Assembly (NCBI RefSeq): GCF_037126465.1
Contig: NC_088204.1
Coordinates: forward strand, 61,549,771 to 61,613,770
Direction: 5' to 3'
DNA: 64,000 nt
Source: Ornithodoros turicata
Taxonomy: Eukaryota; Arthropoda; Arachnida; Ixodida; Argasidae
In this document: in pieces, positions 1 to 11,600 of the stretch
Layout of the letters: the number at the start of each line of letters is the position of its first letter
How positions within the stretch are numbered: the stretch's first letter is position 1
Translations under genes and position numbers: made by a program
Notes under the pieces: model-generated
What the model was told of the DNA's origin: nothing
What the model saw: the letters and a program-made list of their open reading frames with translations, nothing else
Databases searched by the model: none

Positions 1-197
1 CTTTCATGTTCTAAAATTTGTAGCTGTCATTAGTTATGTGACAAACTAGCGAAATATGAACTTTGCGTAATAAAGTTTCCGCCAAATATTGCTTTTCTAT
101 TCCGAAAGACAAGAGAGACGAAATACGTTCTGAGGCCTTCTGGCATGAGGCCTATGTGCTGCGGCAACTAAGACCCATGTGAAACAACCTGCCTTAC

Positions 198-524
198 TCG
201 AGAGATATCTGTCGTAGAACTTAGAGAACAGTGAGCGTCTTTTTGTCCTGGCAACCATAGCGGGGGACCTTCCTGATGGACTCCTGGCTTGGGCAACCTT
301 CTTATCTTGCTGGCCTTTTTCCTTGAGGTCCGGTTCCTCGTTGGGTGCTATGCGATTAAGAACCGACACCAGATGAGCCTCTTGCGAAGGTACACTATCC
401 TCTTTCTTCGTGCGTTGCCATACTGATTGGCGACGTCCCTCCCGTATAGCTTCCAGGGCTTCTTCGGGCGGGACATAAGAGACGTCGCGGAACAGTTTCT
501 TGGGCAGCTCGTTTTCGTCTTCAC
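198..524 (-). CDS. Exon of the Lys/Glu-rich gene, downstream part
   Basis: 327 bp, phase 1 at both ends. It encodes the segment starting EDENELPKKLFRDVSYVPPE and ending near SKFYDRYLS. Codon use and lack of stops look coding. The acceptor TTGGGTGTTACTCCAG and donor TCGA|GTAAGG are good matches to consensus. If the donor is not used, translation ends at the TAG at 99-97. Confidence 0.45.
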
Positions 525-3093
525 CTGGAGTAACACCCAAGGACTGATATTCTTAACAAGGCTTACGCTCAAGACCTTATCCAATATTACGTACAGTTTT
601 GTCGGAAAGTGGCTGCTAATCGTTCGAGAGGTATTGAGAAGCGTAAGCGCGCCCTAACTCCGACTCCCCATATGTGTTACGAATGTGATACAGAGCGCGG
701 TGGCGTCTCCCGGTGAGGAAACTTTTTGCGTCCCCCCCCCCTCCGAATAATGGACTTATGGAATAATGGGCGTTAACCAGGGGTAGGTTAACCACTGGTT
801 TTCGCCTCTCCCGTCCCTAGTTATGCACTTCAACAAAGCCGCCGCCCCCTCCCCTAAAAGTGGTAGACTCCTCCGCCCCTGCTTGTGATGCGCTTCCCAA
901 GTTCCCATAAGAAGAGAGAAGACGACCGAGGTGCCGGTGCCGCCATCAACTCGAGAAATGACGCCACTACCTAGCGATCACTAGCGGTCAAGATAGCCAC
1001 TCGTATAGTCACGTATGTGTTGTACGGAGGAGGAAGGTGCACCCAGGGGATGGGGAAGAGGGAAGGGCGAAAGAGAGAGGAGAAAGATGATGGTGGTACA
1101 GGAGAGCAAGAGTTGTACAGTACCTCTTGCTCTGGGAATCGGGTAGGCGCATAGAACTACCCACCAGAGAGAACACACGAGCATCCCTCAGTATAGCCTT
1201 CATTGGGATGCTATCTGTACCACGGTAGCCGCCAGGATGATTGGCGAAGCCCATCTATGCGTCGTAGAGGTAGACTACTGCAGAGATGCCCCCCACTCAT
1301 CGTGCTGGAGTACGCTTTTAGAAAAAAAGGGTGGAGCAGTTACACCTTTTAGGAGGTAATAGTTGTCGCATATGTGATGCCTACGAAGTTGCAAAGTTCT
1401 ACCTGTTCTACCTGTTACCTACGAATGATAGGGCTACCGCCTCTGATTCGGTGAGCGAGGGGCGTACGCCTTTTTATAGCAGTTTGGATATATGATAATT
1501 GCTTTTACCACCCTTTTACACCCTTTATCAGATGCTATGTTGACCTAGGTGGTAACTATAGAAGTTACCACCTTTTCACTCCCTTTTTTCTTATAATGTA
1601 CATCACACAGGGATCCTCTAAAGGCAATATCAAGAGGTTCCTTCTAGCCAAACTCTGCAAGCATCACCTTCCTAGAAAGCTTGGAGGAACACAACATGCC
1701 TCATTGTCATGGGAGACTTCATACGGACATAAAGAACAACTGGTTCCTGGACTTCATGAAGGAAGTTTACTATTTCAATTACAATCGAGTTCCGTCTGCT
1801 CCTCGGCTAAGTGGAAGAACCTGATATTGTATTTTTTTACCTTTCAATTGTCCGTTCTTTTTTATCGATCGTTCTTCCAGTGTGTCTGCAATCTGCTATG
1901 GCAACCGAATGCCGTCGCTCCGTTGTAGCAGAATCGCTTGATATGGTGTTATACGTGTGAATATGAAAACGTTCTAGACCGTTCTTTTTTGTTGCAGAAT
2001 TCTTATATTCTTTCATCCGGGATGTGGTCCTCTTTCACTTCCACGCATAGTTTTACGTGTACTCGCGTTCGCTTACTTTTAAAAGCCATAGGCCACAGAC
2101 AGGGAGAACGACCAAGACACGCGCTAGTCTTCGTCGTCAAGTCTATAGCGCCTGTCTTCGTTGTTCTCCTTGTTTGGCCCTGTCCTCACTGCGATACACA
2201 TGTTTCACTACCATCTATATAGCCCAATTCACAACCATTCTGTCTCTTCGGGGTGCAGTGTTTTGTGTTATAGGGAAACATGTTGTGTCACCTGAAACGA
2301 ACACGTGGGTTTGCTGTGCTAAAAGGGGGAGGTGTCGTACACTCTTAAAAATGAACTTCACCGCATTGCACGCTCCTAGCCAACCATCATCTCGAGTGAT
2401 ATCGTTATTTGCCCCAATTTGTTGAAAACGGGAGGCGTACGCCCTTTATGTGACACTTATGCTGCTCATAATTGTCAAAAATTAAATGTTCTGCCGTTCT
2501 GCGGGATGGTCGTCTCCTTCACTTCTGCACACGCCGGACTACGACACATTCCGTTTACGGAGCTGTACCCTGTTTTTAAATCAGATATCGGTACTGTCCT
2601 TGTAACAAATTCCAAACTTACCTTCGACTGGACTAAAAGCGACCTTGTCTTCGACAGGAATAAAAGCGACCTTGTCTTCGACTGCACTGAAAGCGACCTT
2701 GTCTTCGACTGGACTAAAAGCGACCTTGTCATTGGTGGTGCTTGCGGGACCCAATTTTGTGGACTCGTGCGGTGTGACATCGAGTGCAGATTCCTCCTGA
2801 GTACTGGGCAACACATAGGATACCACCTGGTGTACTAACATTGTGGTAGCACCAGCCCCTTCCTTCAGTTGACTGGACGTCTCCATCGCCTGTTGTTGCT
2901 GGCTGTCGGGTTTTCTGGAGCCCTTGTGTCTCTTGGTACCAGGCCCTTTGGGAGCTCTATACGGAGATTTGGGAGGTTTTCTCTTACGCTTCTTTTCCGC
3001 GTCATCTTCTCCAAGGTGGTTCTTTCCTGGCATCTCGCAATCGAATGAACGGACGGTGTCGTCCTCTTCGTCTTTGGCAGTGAAGGTCGCTCG
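198..3093 (-). CDS. Unrecognised Lys/Glu-rich protein, two exons seen, partial
   Basis: Two minus-strand exons join in frame: 3093-2622 ends in phase 1 at a strong donor (GAAG|GTAAG), and 524-198 begins in phase 1 after TTACTCCAG. The protein is charged and low in hydrophobic residues. It has an acidic start (DEEDD), a basic stretch (KKRKRKPPKSPYRAPKG), a Gln run, four tandem DKVAFSPVE-like nonapeptides and then a segment with PPEEALEAIREGRRQS. The basic cluster could be a nuclear localisation signal (inference). No family is recognised. The second exon ends at a good donor (TCGA|GTAAG), so the gene probably continues past the left edge; the reading frame itself runs on to a stop at 97. Upstream exons may lie between 3.1 and 5.4 kb. 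It sits downstream of nidogen on the same strand. Confidence 0.5.
541..2339. other. Putative intron with repeats
   Basis: No coding exon recognised. It contains C-rich runs near 735 and 845, a palindromic CACTCTAA-type element at 1311-1597, and otherwise unremarkable AT/GC-mixed sequence. Confidence 0.4.
1311..1597. mobile_element. Palindromic MITE, subfamily D (GTGGTAA type)
   Basis: Arms pair across the element (AGAAAAAAAGGGTGG against the CCCTTTTTTCTTA end; GGTGGTAACTATAGAAG is the inner motif). The centre carries GGCGTACGCCTTTTT. It is the reverse complement of the copies at 19534-19818 and 62500-62789. Confidence 0.75.
2340..2480. mobile_element. CACTCTTA palindromic MITE, subfamily A, left half only
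   Basis: Begins CACTCTTAAAAATGAACTT after a TA and proceeds through AGCACGCTCCTAGCCAACCA to the centre. The mirror-image half is absent. Confidence 0.7.
2622..3093 (-). CDS. Exon of the Lys/Glu-rich gene with nonapeptide repeats
   Basis: The frame is open from an AG at 3095-3094 to the donor GT at 2621-2620. It encodes an acidic N-terminal segment, a basic KRKRK patch, Ser/Thr-rich text and four 9-residue repeats just before the donor. A methionine at 3033 could be the start if this is the first coding exon. The upstream acceptor (ATCTTTAG) is only moderate. Confidence 0.5.
2624..2731 (-). repeat. Coding minisatellite, 27 bp x 4
   Basis: Four near-identical 27-bp units encode DKVAFSPVE with one variant residue each (AVE, IPVE). 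It lies immediately before a splice donor. Confidence 0.85.
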
Positions 3094-3892
3094 CTAAAGA
3101 TCTTCGCACGTGCGTTGAGCACAACATTTTATATCTGATCCGCAGCGTGGGTGACTATGCATGAAAGGCCGATGCCCACACTTGTCTGAGTACAATAAGA
3201 AAAGAAAGCTCCAGACAGTACGGCAAAGTGACGCGGGTTCGCACGGTTTTAAGGGACACCCTTCGTGAGTGCTCTATAGATGACATATACAGGGTATCCT
3301 AGCTTCCCCATTTGCTCTTTATCACATCACTGTCTCGCATCCTAACTAACGTTGAATACAACTTTTAAAAACGGCCTTCTGTCTAAATAAAATCCTTTTT
3401 TGTTTTTCGTTACAGTAAATGGAGATATATTTCTAGGTCAAGCCGGTCGCGTTGTGGTCCCACAAGGAACCTTCCAGTGCATCGTCCTGGTTGTTTTTAC
3501 TAAAGAGCTTGTTAACTATGATGAGAGATAGAAGGTGGTGGAAAGTAACCGTTCTGAGCCTGGAATACACAAACAGACAAACACAGCAGAGATAAACGCA
3601 GAGAGATATAGAGGTTTGGAGCAATGGCAACGCCTGCTTCATTTCGGAGCGCTGGCGCCGTTGCCGTTTACAGACGATGAGCACCGAGCCGATATAACGC
3701 GAGGAAACGGACCCGGAAATATACAGGGTGTTTCAAAAAACGTGGCATACGGACTTCATAAAAAAACGGGGCGACGGAAAAATGCGGGGTAAACGGCACT
3801 TGTGTGGCAACTGAATTTGCCATCTTGCAAAAATATTTTCATTTGATTTTAATTAAAAGAACTTGAATTTCTTTAATTAAAAGGGCGAGCCG

Positions 3893-4330
3893 CAGTGGCA
3901 TGGAGGAAGGAAACACAGGAGCGGCCCTTCAACCTCTTTCCATTGGGACGAGCGTGCCTGCCACAGGGGTGGCATCCAATGTATTGCTCCGTAGACGAAA
4001 GCGTGCTGGGCGAACGCAATGCATCCTGGACAGGTCCTGGTTGCACGGTGTTATGACGGTGAAAATATGTCGGTAAGCGGCAAAACGACAAGTAAACAAA
4101 GTCACATGACCTCAAAATGACGTTTTCTATGACGTGCGACCAGGACAAGATGGCAGTTTTGCCAAAAGCACCCGCTTGAGGGTAGTTACAACAATGGCGG
4201 GTTTGTGTCACGCCTGTGGTGCCTGCCTTCGCATTGCATTCTGGGATACTCCTGTCTACCACGTGACCCCAAGAGCATGCGCATGCCAGCTGCCAAAGCA
4301 GACGATGGGAGTCGTGGTTGTCTTATAGTG
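3893..4330 (-). repeat. Dispersed repeat, partner of the copy at 34.13-34.73 kb
   Basis: The reverse complement closely follows 34130-34730. Shared blocks include CCCTCAAGCGGGTGCTTTT, ACGTCATAGAAAACGTCATT and GCATTGCGTTCGCCCAGCAC. No terminal repeats or coding region seen. Confidence 0.75.
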
Positions 4331-4959
4331 ACATCCTCGTTGTGATGAACGCGCGCGTGCAGTTTTATTACTCTGTGTTAGGAGGGTTATTCTTGGTTTA
4401 CCCTTCTTTTACAAGACCAGTCACGGTCTGCAGGACATGCACGGAGGACTAGAAACATCAGTCATCGACGTTTGTGTGACGAAGTGAACCACGTTTTGTG
4501 TGTTTGTTGCTGAACTGGTAAATAATGCCATTAATGAAACTTGTACAACAATGGAGCAAATCAAATGAAGCTGTAGCGCAGCGTCAGCTCGCAAACGAAC
4601 GATTCAAGATGACTCTCACACACAGGAGCATGAAACAACCGATCGAGTACGTACTTACGAATGAAACGTTATTCCCGTGAGGGAGCTGCTTTCCGTTGAA
4701 CGACAGCCACAGCCATGGTAAGAACACGTTGACTCAACGTTGTGCTAAAATTTCAGAGTAAATTACTTTGGAAAGGGCATAAAAGTACAGAAAGCAGCGC
4801 GAGCGACAAAGCGTTGCCGAAACTTCAAAATTCATTACTCAAAATTTATTACTCTGCCTCCTAACATGTCGTCAGGGATACTAGACAGGACGCGAAATGG
4901 CCATAAAACTACGTGTACTGATGCGGTCTACATTAAAACGCTGACATCGTTTGGAGCAC

Positions 4960-4965
4960 TTTATT
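4960..4965 (-). promoter_or_regulatory. Candidate poly(A) signal for nidogen
   Basis: TTTATT on the plus strand gives AATAAA on the minus strand, about 520 bp after the nidogen stop. Another AATAAA occurs near 4850. The choice between them is a guess. Confidence 0.25.
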
Positions 4966-5482
4966 TCGCAAAAGTATCACAACAAACTCGTGGACAACTT
5001 CATTAACGACTCCCTAGGACAGTAATAATGTACTCTTCTATAGCTATTTGTCTTTCTTTTCCCGAAACGTAACAACGAGACGCGATAGCGCAAAACATTG
5101 ATGCTGTGAGATGTTTCCGCTGGCAACGAAATAATAAGACGATAAATGAAACTGAATCGATTATCTAACACAATGAAACAATGAATAGGACCTATGTGAT
5201 AACGCTGACACCTCTAGGAGCCTGTCGGAAGGTACGTTCGTCCGGTCGTGCGTGCCATATACATCGAACATGCTCCCTAACTTGATGAGCTCTTTTAAAA
5301 TTAGAATAAATCTCGAAGATTATTATCCAAACAAGGGGCGAAGCTGAATATTGCAAACTCTCATCTTCCACAATTTGCAAGGTTGGCCATGCATGAGGTA
5401 CGGCTCAAATGTGTCACCACTGGCACCACGGGATGGCAGCGTTACCCCACACGATGCATTACAATCGTGTACTCATAGGCAC

Positions 5483-5604
5483 TCATGCAGCCACTAGATT
5501 ACACTCGGGGTCGTCTTCGTCACAGTGGCAGGTGCGTCCCCACTGACCGCTCGGCAAACAAAGATGGCGGCAGCCGCCATTCTGGTGGCTGCAAGCGTTG
5601 GCCA
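5483..5604 (-). CDS. nidogen: Nidogen last exon: C-terminal EGF and stop
   Basis: 122 bp, phase 1 in; acceptor CTCTTTCCAG. Encodes [31 protein letters not shown] and NLVAA before TGA. It matches the C-terminal EGF (CS-NGGC-HLCL) of nidogens. Confidence 0.95.
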
Positions 5605-8600
5605 CTGGAAAGAGACGTCGGTCAATTAGGGTTTGCGTGCTTTCTCTCGTAACTCGTACAGGTACATTTATGTGCCGATAAGCCGCTTTGCATACTCTGA
5701 CCAATCCATCATAGTCCCGAAATAACACTTTCCGGATAAGTGAGGCTATAGCGTCACGATCCTACTGGCAAGTGCTTCAACTCGGTGAAGCTACTTATGT
5801 AGATATGTCTTTTTAAGTACCCTATGTAGAAGCTCACGTAGCATCCAAGTATTTATTAGCACCGTCAAGGCAGCACAGCTAAGACATCTGAACTGAGAGC
5901 GCAAGCTACACGGACACAGAACGGAGAAACAGACAGGACGGGCGCTAACTTCCAACTAAGTTTATTGAAGAAAATGAGACGTTGCGCGCATTCAGCAGTG
6001 CAGATTTTTTGCCTGTGCTAAACCAGATGAGCTCGTCGAGGGTTAGAGGGAATATGCCTCACGAGGACCCTTTTCTCTTTTTTTTTTAATTACAAGGTAC
6101 GGAACACTATTGCACTATGCACTTCAGCTCAGTCGCCTATGTCTTTGGCTCGTGAATGGGTTACGGAAGACTCACGTGGTGGGCACTGAGCAGGAACAGC
6201 GGTGATGCCGTACAATTTCCCGTTGCTTCCCAGAGGCAGAGGAAGAGGGTCGGAATTGCCACCGTTACGGTCCACGCGGTGAATGAAGGGGCTGAAAGGA
6301 AACATCTCCATTCGATGAGAAACCCACAGAAAGAGGCAAGGACACAACCCCGAATTTCGTAACCCGTTACCATTACTCACTGCAGTTTGGAAAAGTAATG
6401 CATTGCATTACATATTACTAATACTAGCCCTGGACCGGTAATCCAGATGATGTGGGTTCCATGATAGGCAAGCCTGAGCGTGGGCAGGACACGTAAACAG
6501 ACACAAACACGAAGGTTCCAAGCCTTTGAGCCTTCGTGTTTGTGTCTGTTTACGTGTCCTGCCCATCGCTCAGGCTTGCCTATCATGGAATTTATCCACC
6601 AGCTAGCCTGCATTTACGCCATTCTGTCAATGATGTGGGTTCGAGTCCTACAGCTGGCTAACCTTTTCAGTGACTGCCATCTTTCATCGTTATTTCCTTA
6701 GGGAATTTGAGGCTTTGTATGTATTTGTCCTTTCTATGTTATTCAAGCCTCAGAACATCAGTTCTCTCATATTACTAATGTCATTACTTTACCACTAGTT
6801 TGTCTTGGGTAACCCTGTATATCTAGCTTCGATAATGGGTCAGACGATAAAAAAATATACATTGAAAGGAGAACAAACACCCGAAAGTCGGTGCACGTTT
6901 CTACGCTGCTTTGATTTACCATACGTACATGTTCCAGTCTGTCCAGTAGACGTGTCCCTCAGCTAGAGCCAGTCCGAACGGGTATTCGGCCGGCGTGAAT
7001 ACGGTGCGCCGACCGCTGCCACTTAGATTTACGCACTCAACTGTCCTCCTGCCGGCGTCCGTCCAGCAAAGATCGTTGTGCTCCAGGTCTATGGCTAGCA
7101 TGTTGGGCAACTCCAGGCCACCGCCTTCCACCAGGACCTGACGACCCGTCCCGTCCATGTAGGCAGACTCAATACGCGGAGAAGCACGGTGCCAGTCAGA
7201 CCAGTACATCTTCCTGCAGACGACGTTTCCAATTACCAAAAGCATGACAGCATCTAAGTCGTACACTCTTAAATATGGACTTCACCACATAGCACGCTCC
7301 TAGCCAACCATCAGCCCGAGTAACATACGTACACCCCCCCCCCCCCTCCCGTTTTCAGCAAATCGGGAATGAGATGTCACTCGGGATGATGGTTGGCTAG
7401 GAACGTGCTATGTGGTGAAGTTCATTTTTAAGAGTGCAGCTTACCAATATCGCTAATAACATATCGTTCTCTCCCATATCGTTGAAAACCGGGGGTGTAT
7501 GCTTTTGTGTGACACCTATACAGTTTTGTTAATTGTCGTAGAGAGGCGTACGCCTCGAGCTTTCCACACATCATGTGTGATACCTGCTGATTATACTGTA
7601 AAAATAGGCGGTGGTGGTGAAAGTATACTCGCCGTTGTCGGCCTCACAGAGGTGAGCAACGTTATGACCAACTCCCATGCGCGACCTCGGTCGACTTTTA
7701 AAGAGAACTTCACCACATAGCACGGTGAAGGCCAACCACTGCACAGAATGATACCTTTATCACTCCCGATTTGTGGGACTGCGTAAGTGTTCCAGGCAGG
7801 CGTACGCCTCCCGTTTTTAACCCGTTGTGGCAAAACAATGTTATTCGGGATGGTGATTGGCTAAGAGCGTGCTATGTGGTGAAGTTCTCTTCTTCGTGGT
7901 TCGAATCCCGGTGCCGGCTGTGCTGTCTGGGGTTTTTCCTGGGCTTTCCTCAGACGCTTTCAGACATATGTCGGCACAGTTCCCTTAGAAGTCGGCCCAG
8001 GACGCACATTCCCCATCCTGCCTATATCTCACCTTGAACCGTTCAACTCTCTTCTTCCCGCCCCTGTTTTTCCTCTTTTTTTTCCTTCTTCTTCTTCCTA
8101 TAGTCAGGAATTTTTATCATCTTTGTCGTTCAAGGCTCCGCTTAGGCGTTCTCGACTGTTACTGCTCTTTTATCCGTTGATGCCGTCCATTATGTCCCCG
8201 TCGTCCAGGCTACAATTAAGATTTAACTCTTTACCGTACGTTGTTGACCTTTTTGGTAGTGTTACCTTGTATAAGAATTCTGTTGTTGACTACTTAGAAT
8301 ATTGTCTTCCATGATGATTGATGTTTTATTTTAAGTGCAACATTTTAAGGCTTTTAGCTGTTATGTGCACTTTCTAATAATAAAATAAATAAATAAATAG
8401 TCGTGACGATTCCCACTCGTGCGCGGCCAACAACGGCAAGCTATCCCCCCCCCCCCCACCGTACGTACGCCCCTCGCTTTCATCAAATGAATGGAGAGAA
8501 CGTTATCACTCAGGATTATGGTTGGCTAGGGGTGTGCTACGCGGTGAAGCTTTGTTTAGACTGTGTTATGCGGTGAAGTTCTCTTTTAGGTGTGCACGAC

Positions 8601-11600
8601 CCCGTTCTGGCACAAGGGGGAATTTTATTTGTTGCATGATCCGCCGAAAACGAAATATTTACTTGCCGGTCGGTCCTCCTTCTAAGCATGGTTTTGGGCA
8701 ATCCCTACCAAAAAAAAAAAAGCCTGCGTTTGGGCACAAAAAGGAGACGGACGACACTGAAGGTCTCTTTTCTTTTCTTTTTTTTCCAAACTCAGGCTTT
8801 TCCTTTTTTGCAGTATGGAGATCCTCCACCAACTAGCCTGCGTTTAGGCAGTTATGTATTTTTATCAGTTTTTGGGAATCTTATATCTTATATATATATG
8901 TATATATCTTATATCTCATATGTCATTCCCTTGCTCATTAAAAGTGAACGAACATATTCTCACCCTAGCGTTGGATGCAGGGTAATTCCTCTGGGATTTA
9001 CAAGGCCCGTGTCGATAAGAACGCTGTGGTAGTCGCCAACTATCGACGCTACCTCGATAGTGTCGGCCACAGAGTCCGTCCAGAACACGTTCTTGGAGGC
9101 CCAGTCGACGGCCAGGCCTTCGGGAGACTTTAGGCCTGACCTGAATGTCTCGGGCGAGGAGCCATTATACCAGGCACGACGAATGACGCCAGACGCCGCG
9201 TCTGTCCAGTAGATGCGACCTTCTGAGCAATCGACAGCGATGCCGACGACGGTTTGCTGTTCCTCCATGAGCAGCAGCTTGCCAGGATTACCTACATTTA
9301 CGAAATGCAATGGCAAATAGGAAATCAGTATGACTGTATGCTGTATCACAAAGGTGATTTGTCAGGATCACTTGCAGTGAACTGAGATGGATGAAGATTT
9401 CGGCGCACGTTAAAGAAAGCTCAGGTTGGCAAAAATTAATTAACAGACTAGGCCACTGTGGCGTCGCTCTTGATCACCATTGTGTCGCGACGTAAAGCCC
9501 CGATTTATTAATTAATGAGATGGATGAAAAGATGAGGCACGCGCTCCGCGCATTAGCTGCTGTGTCCTAGATCTACCCCGTTGGATCACAAAGTATATTC
9601 GCTGCACCAACGGTAATATAGCTGAAGAAAGGTGTTAGGTGAAATACCCCGCATAATGCTGCAAGTCGAGTGAGTGTGTCTAAATTGGTGAGTGAATGGA
9701 GTGGAAAGGAGTGTCCGTACTCTTGGAAGGATTGAAAGGCATCTGGAGAATAGACATCCCTTGTCCGAAGAGCAAGTAGCCACCTTCCACTTTGGGAACC
9801 GGGATGCACAAAGTTCCGTCGCCGGTGTACCCAGATTTACATTGACACACAGGTCCGCTTTCCAAGTTGAGACAGGCGGCATTCTGGCCGCACTGATCGC
9901 ACGTCTTCGCAGGCTGTGTCTTGTGACACGTATGGCCATCTCCTTCCATGCCTGGTTGGCAGACGCAGCGGTGACGTCGTTCATTTGGATCGTACAGGCA
10001 TCTGGCGTACGGGTCGCAGTTCTGGAGAATGTCGCAGGAGTCCCCCTCTGCAAAAACGGGTCAATGACAAGTCAGAAGGATTGATTGATTGATTGAGAAG
10101 AAAAAAGTCAGAAGGAAGAAGGTACGCTTTCCGTGCATTGCGTTTATGTTTTTGACTGGCAATCGAATTTTGTGCAGAACAGTGCATGGGATGCAAGCGA
10201 GGTTATGCAGATGCGAACAAGGTACAGCCTTCCTTGCTACTGCGCGGAAAATTAGACGCAAGACAAAACAGAAAGTACACAGGACACCCAACCTAACCTA
10301 ACCTGCATTTACTATTCTGCGTCTCTCTTTTCCCTAAGTCTCACGTAAATGTTACTGCACCCAAATGTTATATGACGCTTTTTAAAATATACCTATACTG
10401 TTTTAACTGTTTGATTGATTCAACTGGTTCCTGTACGTGGGATGTGATGTGATGTGATGTGAATAAAGAAAAAATGGGGATGTTAGTTGGGACCTGTACG
10501 TGGGACCCTATCATTGTTCCACAACAGAGTGAGAAAAATAGTTTTCCCGTCACATACTTGCTGCACACCGATATAGGGAAACCTAAATAATTCATGCAAC
10601 GCTTTTAAATTCCTCCTCCTATATGTTACCGGTATCCTTTGCTTCCACGTCAATGCTAGATATCGCATCCTTGTTTCAGTCCGGATGTGCTGCAAAAGAG
10701 GCAATGCTCTACCTGTCTGGCGCACAGGGCCCACGTATCTCGCGAGCACTCATTAAAAGGAACGCATGGTCGGAACAGTTTGAGGAGCATCGTCGTGCAC
10801 CTCAATTAACAACCCTTCCCTTCGCCGAAGTGTGATTTTAAAGCACTCACGTGTGCGTCATTCTACAAAGATGGTATTAGGAAAGAAAGCGTGAATGTTG
10901 ACACCTACCTCGGACGGGCTGACAGAACTGCCCATCCCCTTGGAACCCTGGGTTACATTGACAGTGGTAGCGTCTGCCGTCGTAGAGGCACTGAGCGTGA
11001 GGGTGACATTGTTCGATGCTGGAACACTCGTCCACGGGTTCGCACTGTGTTCCATCTCCGTTGTATCCGTCACGACAACGGCACACGTATCTTCCGCGAG
11101 AGTCTCGCACGCATTCTCCACCTTCTGGGGCGCACCTGTTCAGTACGTCGCACGTCGTCTCCACTGCGAACAGAATTCCGCCATTCATGTAACGAAATAA
11201 TGTAGGCCAATTCATGTCTTGGCATGACATCGCTCGCAGGGAGCGCTAATGTCGTTAGCGGGCATGCCGCCATGATGCAGGCGAAAGGCAGAGGGCGCTG
11301 ACTAACTGGTGCATGTTGATGAAAGAACGAATAACCGAGAGACACGGGACACGCAGGCAAACACAAAGAAATATTTTTCGTGTTTGTCTGCGTGTCCCGT
11401 CCCGTGTCTCTCGGTTGTTCGAAGGGTATCGCCAGACGTGTGGCAAGAAAATAAGACTCATGGTAGGGATCCGGGAGACACGGAACAAGAAGAACGGACG
11501 ACGACAAGAGAAAAGGCAACTGTTTTACCTATGCCTAGAATGTTTTCCATGTGTCCCACGTTTTCCATTTCTGGAAAGTGGCGGTAGCGGAGAAACAGAT

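Larger units (their letters stand above)
3094..5482. other. Intergenic region between nidogen and the Lys/Glu-rich gene
   Basis: No exon recognised. It holds a TACAGGGTGTTTC fragment at about 3720, a dispersed repeat (3893-4330) and AT-rich sequence from 4.5 to 5.4 kb that probably includes the nidogen 3' UTR. Confidence 0.4.

Noticed and set aside
7332..7347. Poly-C tract as a regulatory signal
   Set aside because: It lies in the centre of a MITE, and similar C runs recur in repeats; no further support.
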